Assembly: GCA_002408125.1 (NCBI GenBank)
Contig: DHQO01000023.1
Location: forward strand, 186,001 to 250,000
Direction: 5' to 3'
Source: Hyphomonadaceae bacterium UBA5336
GTDB taxonomy: Bacteria > Pseudomonadota > Alphaproteobacteria > Caulobacterales > Hyphomonadaceae
Length of the DNA: 64,000 nucleotides
Shown: positions 1 to 8,653 of the stretch, piece by piece
Layout: each line of letters starts with the position of its first letter
How positions within the stretch are numbered: the stretch's first letter is position 1
Notes under the pieces: model-generated
Databases searched by the model: none
Told to the model about the DNA's origin: nothing
The model's input: the letters and a program-made list of their open reading frames with translations, nothing else
Program-made: the position numbers and the translations under genes

Positions 1-1208
1 TTGACGGCATTGATGCCTTTATCCCGGTCACGGCCGACCTGGCCGAGCTGATCTCGGGCTTCGGCAATGGGCTGGACGCGTCGGACATCGACACGGTCTG
101 GGTCACGCCGAATTTCGACGCGGCGGTTGCGCTTGTCGATCTTTACAACTTCGCTGGCGCTGTGCGCGAGCAGGACACGCGCAGCGTGAAGGAGACCGAT
201 ACCGGTTTCTACGTCCAGGCGGACTTCGACACCGAGTTCGGCGGCATGCCGGTGCGCGGCGATGTCGGCGTGCGCTATGTCGAGACCGAGACGGCGGCCA
301 CAGGGTTCTTGAGCGGCAATCAGGTGACCGTGACCCGCGAATACGAAGACTGGCTGCCGGCCTTCAATGTGGTGGTCGAGCCCACCGAACAATTCCTGAT
401 CCGCGGCGGCATTGCCAAGGTGATGGCGCGCCCGAGCCTCGGCAACCTGACGCCCGGCGGTTCGATCGACACCTTCAGCGGCCCGCCCTTCGAGATCAAC
501 CAGGGCAATCCGGCACTCGATCCGTTCCGTGCGACCACGTTCGACGTCTCCTTCGAGTACTATTTCACCGATGAGGCGCTGGTCGCACTGGGCCTGTTCT
601 ACAAGGACATCGATTCCTTCTTCACCAATGCCGACACCATCGAGACGACCTTCAGCCAGACTGGCCTGCCGGACTCAGTGGCAGGGGCGACTTCGCCGCT
701 CGGTGAACTGCTGGCCGGCGGTGCAGACCCGGCGGTGGAGATCAACCAGACGGTCAATGGTGACAGCGCATCCGTGCAGGGGCTGGAGTTTGTCTACCAG
801 CAGCCCTTCACCTTCCTGCCGGTGGAGGGCTTCGGCTTTGTCGGCAACTACACTTATGTCGACTCAGACGATATCATCGGTTTCTCGCCAAATTCCTGGA
901 ATGCGACTTTCTATTATGAAAACAATGTGTTCGAGGCGAGGCTTACGGGCGCGCATCGCGATGCCTACCAGACCACGCGTCCATCCAGCAGCGGGCGAAC
1001 GGAAGGGCGCGAAGAACGCGGGGTCGCCGACACGTTCAATCTCGACTTCTCCAGCTCCTATCAGGTGACCGCGCAGCTCGAGCTGACTTTCGAGGCGATC
1101 AACCTGACCGACGAGTTCGAGCATCAGACCTTCGACCGTCTGGAGCTGCCGACAGTGTATCATCATACGGGTCGCAACTTCCTGATCGGAGCGCGCTACA
1201 AATACTGA
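1..1208 (+). CDS. TonB-dependent receptor, C-terminal part (5' end outside window)
   Basis: The reading frame is open from base 3, so the gene starts upstream of the window and about 400 C-terminal residues are visible. The sequence is beta-barrel-like, with alternating aromatic strands and loops such as YYFTDEALVALGLFYKDI. It ends in the usual TonB-receptor pattern: an INLTDE segment before the last strands and a terminal aromatic residue (GARYKY). Family members import ligands across the outer membrane using TonB energy. A strong hairpin follows the stop. Its position beside the pectate lyase module suggests uptake of uronate oligosaccharides, which is inference because the plug domain is not visible. 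Confidence 0.9.
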   Translation, partial: DGIDAFIPVTADLAELISGFGNGLDASDIDTVWVTPNFDAAVALVDLYNFAGAVREQDTRSVKETDTGFYVQADFDTEFGGMPVRGDVGVRYVETETAATGFLSGNQVTVTREYEDWLPAFNVVVEPTEQFLIRGGIAKVMARPSLGNLTPGGSIDTFSGPPFEINQGNPALDPFRATTFDVSFEYYFTDEALVALGLFYKDIDSFFTNADTIETTFSQTGLPDSVAGATSPLGELLAGGADPAVEINQTVNGDSASVQGLEFVYQQPFTFLPVEGFGFVGNYTYVDSDDIIGFSPNSWNATFYYENNVFEARLTGAHRDAYQTTRPSSSGRTEGREERGVADTFNLDFSSSYQVTAQLELTFEAINLTDEFEHQTFDRLELPTVYHHTGRNFLIGARYKY

Positions 1209-1246
1209 TCTCCCTTTCGCCCTTCTCCCACCGGATGGGCGAACTA

Positions 1247-1285
1247 AAGCCCGGCGCGACCCTCAACTCGCGCCGGGCTTCTTGC
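1247..1285 (+). terminator. Rho-independent-type terminator after the TonB receptor
   Basis: Arms at 1247-1258 (AAGCCCGGCGCG) and 1269-1280 (CGCGCCGGGCTT) form a perfect 12-bp stem with a 10-base loop. A short pyrimidine-rich tail (CTTG CTTG) follows. It sits 38 bases after the receptor stop, between that gene and the converging FAH-family gene, so it may serve both directions. Confidence 0.75.
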
Positions 1286-1371
1286 TTGTTCAGGCGGCAA
1301 TGAGACGCGCTAGAGAGCCCCGGCAGATGCAATGTTCCGCTTCGTGCCCGTCTGGAACTGATGTGTGGGAG

Positions 1372-2178
1372 CTACTTCGAGACTTCGGCCGGCCTGGCCG
1401 GTATGAAGCGGCAGCGGATCGGCGTGGAGCCGTTCATGCTGACCATGGCCTCGTCGCCGGCGAAGACCCGGTGGACACCCGTGACGGCGCTGGTGAGGAT
1501 CATCATGCCCGCCTTGGCCGGCCGGCCGCGCCGCGCGACATTCTCCAGCAGGAAGCGCACTGAATCCACCGGGCCACCGGGAATGCCGGCAGGTGTGGCT
1601 CGCCCGACTTCACGTCCGTTAATCGCGGTAGAGAAGGTCCACTGGTCATAGGTGAGATCGCGCCAACTCGGGATTTCTGCGCCGAGGACAAGTCCGTAAT
1701 TGTTGCCAAAGTCGGAAATGGTCACCAGCGGGCCGTGCTCATTGATGCCGGGGAAGGGGCTGGAGGCCACTTCGACGCCGATATGCAGCGCGCCGATCAG
1801 CTCTAGTATTTCCTCGATGGTATAGTTCATCTTGTCGGCCGGAGCGTCCTTGGCCAGCACGGCAGTCACCTCTCCCTCCACGGCCGCAAAGCCGTCGGCA
1901 AAGACCGGCATGGCAAGCTGTGTCCCGCTATCGGAGTAGGTCGCGCGCTTGAAGACCGGCCCGGCCAGCCGGCGCACGCCCAGCTTCTGGGGCCAATCAC
2001 CATTAATGCCGCCGACCTTCCAGCCCGTCAGCGTATCCTCCCAGAGCTCGATCGCCGCATCCTGGATGCCATAGGCTTCGTCCAGGGAGTGCGGCATCTC
2101 TCCCGGGTAGGTCTGCAGACCCAGGCCAGCGCTGCGTGCGCTAACAAAACGTTCTGCCCGGGTGTCGCTGTTTTTCAT
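1372..2178 (-). CDS. Fumarylacetoacetate-hydrolase-fold protein (2-keto-4-pentenoate hydratase-like)
   Basis: The protein resembles the MhpD/2-hydroxypenta-2,4-dienoate hydratase branch of the FAH fold. It has the N-terminal helical part with a GWKVGG segment, a central EGEVTAVL stretch that fits the metal-binding acidic residues, and a C-terminal GGPVDSVRFLLENVA segment. I chose the start at 2178 (MKNSDTRAE) because GGGAAG lies 4 bases upstream. The longer frame from 2262 would begin inside the 14-bp operator (its first residues MTPVT are the operator translated). The gene is divergent from the pectate lyase and shares its control region, so it should be co-induced. Its substrate in uronate metabolism is unknown. 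Confidence 0.75.
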   Translation of the reverse strand: MKNSDTRAERFVSARSAGLGLQTYPGEMPHSLDEAYGIQDAAIELWEDTLTGWKVGGINGDWPQKLGVRRLAGPVFKRATYSDSGTQLAMPVFADGFAAVEGEVTAVLAKDAPADKMNYTIEEILELIGALHIGVEVASSPFPGINEHGPLVTISDFGNNYGLVLGAEIPSWRDLTYDQWTFSTAINGREVGRATPAGIPGGPVDSVRFLLENVARRGRPAKAGMMILTSAVTGVHRVFAGDEAMVSMNGSTPIRCRFIPARPAEVSK

Positions 2179-2247
2179 TTCGCTTCCCGAACTCGATTCG
2201 TTTTTCACTTTCGCCCCTCGAACAGACTTTACGTGGTGGACATCGAT

Positions 2248-2261
2248 GGTAACCGGTGTCA
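2248..2261 (-). promoter_or_regulatory. Putative LacI-family operator, copy 1
   Basis: On the minus strand this reads TGACACCGGTTACC, identical over all 14 bases to copies at 4918 and 8654. The core ACCGGT is palindromic, as in LacI-family operators. It lies between the divergent FAH-fold gene (start 2178) and the pectate lyase gene (start 2346). The likely ligand is the LacI-family regulator at 3808-4881. Confidence 0.75.
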
Positions 2262-2345
2262 TTTTTAGTTTGTATATGACAAGAAGTCCTTGCCCGCCAA
2301 GTCAAAAACGCGGTTAGCAAGAGGCAAAAGTTCAGGGAGGCCCGA

Positions 2346-3728
2346 ATGGCTCATCACAAGATCGCACTCAAACTCCTGCTGGCAGGCGTAGCATTGATGG
2401 TCATGAACGCTGCGGCAGGCTGTTCGGGCCTTGCCGGCATGCATGCCGTGAGCGCGCAGGAGTTGGCCGTCGAGACCTGGGCCTATGGCCTGCCAGACAT
2501 TGCCGAGAGCATTACGGATGGGGGACGAGGCGGCGAGATTATCCATGTCACGACGCTGGACAGCGAAGGCCCCGGCTCCCTGCGCGCGGCGCTTGATATG
2601 GAGGGTCCCCGGATCATCGTGTTCGACGTGGCCGGTGCCATTGATCTGGCTGGGAACAGTCTGCGGATCCGCAATTCCGATGTCACCATCGCCGGACAGA
2701 CTGCACCGTCTCCGGGAGTCACCATCCTTCGTGGCGGCATGGTCATCGGCGCCAATGACGTCATCGTGCAGCATATCCGCATTCGCCCGGGCGATTTCGG
2801 TGAGGCCCCGCGCTCAGGCCGCGATGTCGATGCGATCACGACCTCATCGGCCCACAATGTGATCGTCGATCACTGCACGCTGAGCTGGGCAACCGACGAG
2901 AACCTGTCGGCCTCCGGTCCGCGCTTTACCGGCGAGACGCCCGACGACTGGCGCGAGGGGACCTCGAAGAATATCCTTTTCTCCAACAATATCATCGCGG
3001 AAGGCCTCTCCCATTCCACCCATGCCAAGGGTGAGCATTCCAAGGGATCGCTGATCCACGACAACGTCTCTGACATCATCATCTACGCCAATCTCTATTC
3101 ATCGAACTATGAGCGCAGCCCGCTGTTCAAGGGTGGTGTGCATGGCGCCCTGGTGAACAATTTCATCTACAATCCCGGTCAGCGTGCAATTCACTACAAT
3201 CTGCAGGGTCTGGAATGGGGCGAGGTTCCCCCGACCGTGGGTGAAATGGACCTGGTGGCCAATGTGATGCGCGCCGGCCCGTCCACGGCCGACGGCCTGC
3301 CACTGGTCATGTTCGGCGGCGAGGGCCCGCTCTCGCTCTATATGGATGGCAATGAAGCGGTCGACCGCTGGGGCGAACCGGCCCCGGTATCGGGTCGCTA
3401 CACGGTCAGTGGTTCAGGTGTCGAATCCTCGGTGGCTCCGCACATGGATCTGTCCGGTCTGCCGGTCCTGAGCGCCGAAGCCGTGGAAGCGCATGTGCTC
3501 GCCAATGCCGGCGCGCGGCCGTGGGACCGCGATGTCAATGATGTGCGCGTGCTCGCTGATGCTGCAGAAGGGCGCGGCGGGATCATCGATTCGCAGGAAG
3601 AAGTGGGTGGCTACCCGGAATTCGAGGAGCAGACCCGTCCGTTCAACGCTGCCGATTGGGACCTAGAGTCGATGTCGCCGCGCTCTGGCGATGCGCTCGA
3701 CAGCGCGGCTGGCGCTCGCGGCACCTGA
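2346..3728 (+). CDS. Secreted pectate lyase-like protein (polysaccharide lyase family 1 type), probable lipoprotein
   Basis: The protein has 460 residues. A hydrophobic N-terminal signal ends in AAGC at about residues 23-26, which fits a lipobox. The mature part carries the right-handed beta-helix signature of PL1 pectate lyases: GGRGGEIIHVTTLDSEGPGS near residue 58, repeated NxVTIAG and NVIVxH turns, and VDHCTLSW near residue 176 matching the family VWIDH-type motif. Members cleave polygalacturonate by beta-elimination, giving 4,5-unsaturated ends. The RBS is GGGAGG about 6 bases before the ATG. An operator lies 85 bases upstream, and the next gene is the LacI regulator. Exact PL family and substrate range are inferred. 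Confidence 0.8.
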   Translation: MAHHKIALKLLLAGVALMVMNAAAGCSGLAGMHAVSAQELAVETWAYGLPDIAESITDGGRGGEIIHVTTLDSEGPGSLRAALDMEGPRIIVFDVAGAIDLAGNSLRIRNSDVTIAGQTAPSPGVTILRGGMVIGANDVIVQHIRIRPGDFGEAPRSGRDVDAITTSSAHNVIVDHCTLSWATDENLSASGPRFTGETPDDWREGTSKNILFSNNIIAEGLSHSTHAKGEHSKGSLIHDNVSDIIIYANLYSSNYERSPLFKGGVHGALVNNFIYNPGQRAIHYNLQGLEWGEVPPTVGEMDLVANVMRAGPSTADGLPLVMFGGEGPLSLYMDGNEAVDRWGEPAPVSGRYTVSGSGVESSVAPHMDLSGLPVLSAEAVEAHVLANAGARPWDRDVNDVRVLADAAEGRGGIIDSQEEVGGYPEFEEQTRPFNAADWDLESMSPRSGDALDSAAGARGT

Positions 3729-3807
3729 AAGACCGCGCCAGTGGCCTTGCCTCTTGCGGTAATTCTCTTGCATGTAGGGGCTGCAAAGCGAACAGGTAGT
3801 CTCCACT

Positions 3808-4881
3808 TTGGCCAGCAAATCCGAAAATTCTCCCGGCACACCACCAGAACCTGAGGCGGGGTCGGGAGAGAACGGGCGCGTCACGATCAATGATATCGCC
3901 CGGCTGGCCGATGTTTCGAAGAAGACCGTCTCGCGGGTGATCAACGATTCCCCGATGGTGCGCGAGGAAACGCGCGAACGGGTCAAGGCGATCATTGCAG
4001 AGACCGGCTTCACGCCCGATCCGCAGGCTCGCGCACTGGCCTTTCGCCGCTCTTTCCTGATCGGGCTGGTCTATGACAATCCCAGCCCGCAATATGTCGT
4101 GAACATGCAGCGCGGCATTCTCGATGTTCTGGAGGGCACCGATTATCAGCTGGTGCTCCAGCCGGTGGACCGCGCCGATGGCGATTATCACGACCGCGTG
4201 CGCCGCTTCGTTGAACGCCACCGCCCCACCGGCCTGATCATGCCGCCTTCGGTGTCGGAGGATGTCGAACTGGCCGACATGCTCGTAAAGTTGGGATGCG
4301 ACTATGTCCGCATCGCCTCGGTGGAGCTGGACCAGCCCGAGCGCATGGTGCGCACCCATGATGGAGAGGGCGCAGCCCAGGCCGCGCGCCATCTGGCTGG
4401 CCTCGGCCATCGGCGCATTGCGCATATTCACGGCCCGCGCAGCTTTCGTTCGTCGCACGAACGCCTGTTCGGCTTCCGCAATGGGCTCACCGAATTCGGC
4501 CTGGAGCTGGCGGCCGAGATGACCGTGGAAGCCGGCTATACCTACGACTCCGGTGTGCAGGCTGCCGACCAGCTCCTCGCGCGCGCAAAGCGACCGACCG
4601 CGATTTTCGCCGGTAATGACGAGATGGCCATCGGCATTTACACATCTGCGCGCAAGGCTGGCCTGCGCGTGCCGGACGATCTGTCGATTGTCGGCTTCGA
4701 TGACACGCCCATGGCCGCGCGCATGTGGCCGCCGATGACGACGGTGCGCCTGCCGATCCGCGACATGGGCCGGGAGGCCGCCGAGAGCCTGCTGCATGCC
4801 GTGCTGGAGAAGGGCAATCGCCGCCGCCAGAGCTTCACGCCGGAAATCGTGGTTCGGAGTTCGACCGCGCCGCCTGCGTGA
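3808..4881 (+). CDS. LacI-family transcriptional regulator of the uronate module
   Basis: A helix-turn-helix lies at about residues 25-50 (VTINDIARLADVSKKTVSRV), followed by the periplasmic-binding-protein-like effector domain with GLVYDNPSPQYV, IFAGNDEMAIGIY and SIVGFDDTPMA, all standard for LacI/PurR proteins. Length (357 aa) is normal. The start is TTG at 3808. An in-frame stop at 3775-3777 and no nearby ATG or GTG leave little choice, although only a weak AGG lies upstream. The gene sits between pectate lyase and the catabolic genes, and three identical palindromic sites flank the units around it, so it is the natural repressor. The effector is probably a keto-deoxy sugar acid (inference). 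Confidence 0.9.
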   Translation: MASKSENSPGTPPEPEAGSGENGRVTINDIARLADVSKKTVSRVINDSPMVREETRERVKAIIAETGFTPDPQARALAFRRSFLIGLVYDNPSPQYVVNMQRGILDVLEGTDYQLVLQPVDRADGDYHDRVRRFVERHRPTGLIMPPSVSEDVELADMLVKLGCDYVRIASVELDQPERMVRTHDGEGAAQAARHLAGLGHRRIAHIHGPRSFRSSHERLFGFRNGLTEFGLELAAEMTVEAGYTYDSGVQAADQLLARAKRPTAIFAGNDEMAIGIYTSARKAGLRVPDDLSIVGFDDTPMAARMWPPMTTVRLPIRDMGREAAESLLHAVLEKGNRRRQSFTPEIVVRSSTAPPA

Positions 4882-4917
4882 TCAAAGGACGGTTGCGGGC
4901 GCGTATATCGAGTGTTA

Positions 4918-4931
4918 TGACACCGGTTACC
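4918..4931 (+). promoter_or_regulatory. Putative LacI-family operator, copy 2
   Basis: TGACACCGGTTACC, identical to the sites at 2248 (minus strand) and 8654. It lies 87 bases before the start of the isomerase-kduD-kdgK operon. Confidence 0.75.
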
Positions 4932-5018
4932 TAATGCCGAAACAAACAACCGCGCGCGCCAGTTCGCAACGCTGCGCACCTCCAGGCCACACGCCTCAGA
5001 CACAGAAGGATCCGTCCC

Positions 5019-5660
5019 ATGAAGATCGCGCTCATCATCGAAAACAGCCAGGCTGCCAAGAGTAGCATCGTTCACGACGCCCTGACCGCCGTCGCTGAGC
5101 CGCTTGGCAATCAGGTCTTTCACTACGGGATGTACACACCGGAAGACAAAGCTCACCTCACCTATCCGATGATCGGCATCCTCGCCGGCATCCTGATCAA
5201 CTCGAAAGCGGCGGATTTCATCGTCACCGGCTGCGGCACGGGAATGGGATCGAACCTTGCCTGCAATGCGATGCCGGGCATCTTCTGCGGCCTGGTGATC
5301 GATCCGACCGACGCCTTCCTGTTTGGCCAGATCAATGACGGCAACGCGATCTCCATGCCTTACGCCAAGGGCTTCGGCTGGGCGGCGGAACTGAACCTGC
5401 AGGACTGCTACCGCAAACTGTTCGAAGTCGAGCGCGGCATCGGCTATCCCAAGGAGCGCGCCGCCGTCATGGCGGAAAATCGCAGCGTCCTGAGCGAGCT
5501 TAAGAAAGCCTCCTGCCACGACATGCTGACCGTGCTCAATAATATCGACCAGGACCTCCTGAAGACCGCCATTTCGGGCGAGAGGTTTCAGGAATATTTC
5601 TTCGCCAACTGTCAGGACACGGCTATGGCCGACTACCTGAAAGGCGTGCAGGCGTCCTGA
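5019..5660 (+). CDS. RpiB/LacAB-family sugar isomerase, probable DhuI-type 4-deoxy-L-threo-5-hexosulose-uronate isomerase
   Basis: The 213-residue protein opens with MKIALIIENSQAAKSSIV and has the GCGTGMGSNLACNAMPG loop (about residues 69-85) typical of the RpiB/LacA/LacB isomerase fold. Length and the directly following kduD match the streptococcal DhuI isomerase, which converts the linear unsaturated-uronate product (DKI) to the KduD substrate. No classical KduI is present in the window, so this protein probably fills that step. The RBS is AAGGA about 8 bases before the ATG. It opens an operon with kduD (36-base gap) and kdgK. The family is clear; the specific substrate is inferred from context. 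Confidence 0.75.
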   Translation: MKIALIIENSQAAKSSIVHDALTAVAEPLGNQVFHYGMYTPEDKAHLTYPMIGILAGILINSKAADFIVTGCGTGMGSNLACNAMPGIFCGLVIDPTDAFLFGQINDGNAISMPYAKGFGWAAELNLQDCYRKLFEVERGIGYPKERAAVMAENRSVLSELKKASCHDMLTVLNNIDQDLLKTAISGERFQEYFFANCQDTAMADYLKGVQAS

Positions 5661-5696
5661 TCGCCAGCCCCTGAGCAACCGTATCCGGAGAGCCTC

Positions 5697-6458
5697 ATGA
5701 GCCAGAATCCGTTCAGCCTCGAAGGCAAGGTCGCCGTGGTCACCGGAGCTAATACCGGCCTCGGGCAGGGTATGGCCGTGGCGCTGGCCGAGGCGGGCGC
5801 CGATCTCGCGCTGGTCGGGCGCTCCTCGCCCGATGAGACCGTCGAGCTTGCCCGCAAGACCGGCCGCAAGGTGCGTGTCATCATGGCCGATCTCGGCAGT
5901 CTTGATCCTGTCGACACCATTGTTGGCGAGACGAAAGAGGCGCTCGGCGGGCTCGATATCCTCGTCAACAATGCCGGCATCATCCGCCGTAACGACACCA
6001 TCGATTTTACCGTCGAGGACTGGGATGCGGTGATGAATGTGAACCTGCGCACCCTGTTCTTCCTCAGCCAGGCGGCAGCGAGATCCATGATCGCGGCGGG
6101 CAGGGGCGGCAAGATCATCAATATCGCCTCCATGCTGTCCTATCAGGGCGGCATCCGTGTGCCGTCCTATACCGCCTCGAAGAGCGGCGTGATGGGGCTC
6201 ACGCGCATCCTCGCCAATGAGTGGGCGGCCCACGGCATTAATGTGAATGCCATCGCGCCGGGCTATTTCGCCACCAATAACACCGCTGCCCTGCAGGCCG
6301 ATGAAAAGCGCAACACCGAAATTCTCGGGCGCATCCCGGCCGGGCGCTGGGGCGAGCCCGCCGATCTTGGCGGTGCGGTCGTGTTCCTGTCCTCGGCCGC
6401 CTCCGACTATGTGCAGGGCATCACCCTGCCGGTCGATGGCGGCTGGCTCGCGCGCTAG
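5697..6458 (+). CDS. kduD: 2-dehydro-3-deoxy-D-gluconate 5-dehydrogenase (KduD-type SDR)
   Basis: This is a classical 253-residue short-chain dehydrogenase. It has the cofactor motif TGANTGLG (residues 16-23), NNAG (91-94), and the catalytic set S145, Y158 and K162 (SYTASK). The DLGSLD segment and the PGYFATNNTAALQADEKR segment are characteristic of KduD, which reduces the diketo intermediate to 2-keto-3-deoxygluconate with NAD(P)H in the cytoplasm. It lies between the isomerase and KDG kinase, exactly the pathway order. Confidence 0.88.
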   Translation: MSQNPFSLEGKVAVVTGANTGLGQGMAVALAEAGADLALVGRSSPDETVELARKTGRKVRVIMADLGSLDPVDTIVGETKEALGGLDILVNNAGIIRRNDTIDFTVEDWDAVMNVNLRTLFFLSQAAARSMIAAGRGGKIINIASMLSYQGGIRVPSYTASKSGVMGLTRILANEWAAHGINVNAIAPGYFATNNTAALQADEKRNTEILGRIPAGRWGEPADLGGAVVFLSSAASDYVQGITLPVDGGWLAR

Positions 6459-6470
6459 GAGGCAGGGAAG

Positions 6471-7469
6471 ATGGCAAGGGGCGTGGTCTGTTTCGGTGAG
6501 CTGCTGCTCCGCTTCACCGCGCCCGAGTCCGAGCGGCTGATGCAGTCGCCAGCTTTCGATGTCCATCATGGTGGGGCCGAGGCCAATGTTGCGGTATCCC
6601 TTGCGCGCTTCGGCCACAAAGCACGCATGGTCTCGGCACTGCCTGACAATGCGCTCGGTGCCAGCATGCTCAGCGCGTTGAAAGGGCAGGGGGTTGATGT
6701 TTCCGCTGTCCTAAATGCTCCGGGCCGGATGGGACTCTACTTCCTCGAAACAGGTGCCGTGCGTCGGCCATCGCGTATTGTCTATGATCGTGCGGGATCG
6801 GTCTTCGTGGAGACCGCGGCGAGCCAGTATGATTGGCCTGCCCTGCTGGACGGCTCGGAATGGCTTCACCTGTCGGGCATAACCCCGGCGGTCGGCCCGG
6901 AGCCTGCCCGCGCCGCGCTTTTAGCTGTAAAAGCTGCCAAAGCGGTGGATGTGCGCGTCAGTTTTGACGGCAATTACCGCCAGGCCCTCTGGGAAGCCTG
7001 GGGCGGCGACGGTCCGGCCACGATCTGCGAAATCCTGGAGAGCGTCGACACCGCCTTTATTAATGAGCGCGATATCGCCCTTCTGCTCGGCAGCGCGCCG
7101 GAGCCGCGCGCGGTGGCCGTTGAGCGCGCCTTTGCCGCCTTCACGAACTTGCAGCGCATAGCCGCGACCCGGCGCGAGCAGTCCTCGGTTGCCGATCAGG
7201 TTCTGAGTGGCGATCTGTTCACACGCGAGGGGCACTGGGCCTCACGCCGGCATACGCTGACCAGCGTGGTCGACCGTGTTGGCGGCGGCGATGCCTTCGC
7301 AGCCGGCCTGCTGCACGGCCTGATCGCGGGCTATTCGCCACAACACACCGTGGAGTTCGCCATGGCCGCGAGCGCCATCAAGCACTCAATCCCCGGCGAC
7401 TGGAATCTCACAAACCTCGCGGAAGTCGAGGATACGGTCTCCGAAACTGGGCTCGATATCCGCCGCTGA
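6471..7469 (+). CDS. kdgK: 2-keto-3-deoxygluconate kinase (PfkB family)
   Basis: The 332-residue protein is a PfkB-family sugar kinase. Its N-terminal GELLLRFTAPESE and GGAEANVAVSLARFG segments are typical of KDG kinases. The ATP/anion-hole motif is VGGGDAFAAG with the catalytic base at D274. It phosphorylates KDG to KDPG. The gene starts 12 bases after kduD with AGGCAGGGAAG as RBS. No KDPG aldolase gene is visible in the window, so the last step must be encoded elsewhere. Confidence 0.88.
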   Translation: MARGVVCFGELLLRFTAPESERLMQSPAFDVHHGGAEANVAVSLARFGHKARMVSALPDNALGASMLSALKGQGVDVSAVLNAPGRMGLYFLETGAVRRPSRIVYDRAGSVFVETAASQYDWPALLDGSEWLHLSGITPAVGPEPARAALLAVKAAKAVDVRVSFDGNYRQALWEAWGGDGPATICEILESVDTAFINERDIALLLGSAPEPRAVAVERAFAAFTNLQRIAATRREQSSVADQVLSGDLFTREGHWASRRHTLTSVVDRVGGGDAFAAGLLHGLIAGYSPQHTVEFAMAASAIKHSIPGDWNLTNLAEVEDTVSETGLDIRR

Positions 7470-7499
7470 ACAATCTGGGCGGCGCAATGGGAGGAAGAG

Positions 7500-8102
7500 A
7501 TGGATATCACACGGCGCACTGCACTGGCGGGTGTTGCGGCCGCTGGCCTGACAGCCAGCCTGTCCTGGGAGGATCTCCCCGGCTGGTTGGAGACCAATAT
7601 GCGCTGCGATATCATGCTGTCCGAAGTGATCGGCGTGTATCGCCAGCTCTTCCCGGACATGACGCCGTCGGATGTCATGTTTGCCGCCACCACGGCGGGG
7701 CGGAGCTGGCGCGGGCAGGTCGAGGAGGCCGATGCCCGCGCGCGTCAGGGCGCACCAACCTGGGTCTACCAGTTCGATCTGCCATCCCCGCTCGATGGCG
7801 GTCGCCGCGGCGCCCCGCATGCCATCGACATCGCCCATGCCTTCGACAATCTGGCCCAGCCTGGCGCCGTCTCGGGCACCGGCCCGACGGCCCAACGCGA
7901 GGCCGACCAGCTCTCGACCGCCTTCATCCATCTCGCGCGCCACGGCGACCCGAACCATGCCGGCCTGCCGGACTGGGAACAGCATACGCTGCCACGCCGC
8001 CAGACCATGGTGTTCGATGAGCGCACGCGCCTTGAGGACGATCCGCGCCGGGTCGAGCGGGAACTCTTCGCCAAAGTGCCATTCATCCAATGGGGAACCT
8101 GA
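7500..8102 (+). pseudogene. Remnant of a type-B carboxylesterase with a large internal deletion
   Basis: A perfect RBS (GGGAGGAAGAG) precedes an ATG and a short twin-arginine-like leader (MDITRRTALAGVAAAGLTAS). After about 35 residues the sequence jumps into the C-terminal third of a carboxylesterase: FAATTAGRSWRGQVEEADAR, WVYQFDLPSPLDGG, then GAPHAIDIAHAFDN, where the His matches the catalytic His of the family. Full-length members are about 500 residues and carry a GESAG nucleophile. Here only 200 residues remain and the catalytic Ser region is absent. The frame stays open, so a short protein may be made, but hydrolase activity is not expected. It lies between kdgK and a frameshifted lipoprotein gene. 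Confidence 0.72.
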
Positions 8103-8103
8103 T

Positions 8104-8597
8104 ATGAGACTGCCTGCTATCCTGATTGCCTCAGTTCTGCTGGGGCCTGTGCCTCGACCGCAGAGGAGGTCGTCATCACCGAAATCGTGCCGGAGGAGCT
8201 GCCCGCATCCGTGAGCCGGGCCATCGCGGCCGAGCGGGACGGCTTCACGGTTGAAGAGGTATTGCGCAAGGTGCGCGGCGACCGGGTCTATTATGATGTC
8301 GAAGGCACGCTGCCCGATGGCGAAGAGATCGAGTTCGACGTGCTCATGGAGTTGACCGGGCCGCAGATTGTCGAGATCCAGCGCGACCTCGAATTTGCCG
8401 ATCTGCCCGCCGAAGTGAGCACACTGGCACTTGAGACGACCGGTGGCTCTGGGCCTGTCCGCATCATCGAAAGCGTCCAGACCGATGGGGCGGTGATCTA
8501 TGAGCTGTTCCGCGAGGGCGCGCCGTCCGATCCGGCCTGGGAGATCCGTGTGTATGGCGGGCAGGTCGAGCTGCTCGGTGAGCGCTCGATCCACTGA
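8104..8597 (+). pseudogene. Small PepSY-like lipoprotein gene with a one-base frameshift in a G run
   Basis: The ATG at 8104 encodes a typical lipoprotein signal (MRLPAILIASVLLG), but the frame then runs into unrelated residues. Frame +1 from 8145 reads A-C-A-S-T-A-E-E and continues to the stop at 8597. One extra G in the GGGG run at 8142-8145 would join them into LLGACAS, a good lipobox. The body (about 145 residues) looks like two PepSY-type units, with DGEEIEFDVLMELTG and a second weaker copy. Either the gene is broken, it is phase-variable, or the assembly lost a base. A GTG at 8187 could give a signal-less product. Confidence 0.6.
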
Positions 8598-8653
8598 GCT
8601 TGGCAATGGATACTGGTCATGGTGGGCGCCTGCAAAAGGCCTTGCGCAAAAAA

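Noticed and set aside
2179..2262. Longer start for the FAH-fold gene at 2262 (MTPVTIDVHHV...)
   Set aside because: Its first codons are the 14-bp operator, and a better RBS precedes the ATG at 2178.
3643..4797. Long antisense frame (384 codons) across the LacI gene
   Set aside because: The product is low-complexity, rich in His, Arg and Ala, and lies opposite a clear LacI gene. Many similar shadow frames in this GC-rich DNA were left out.
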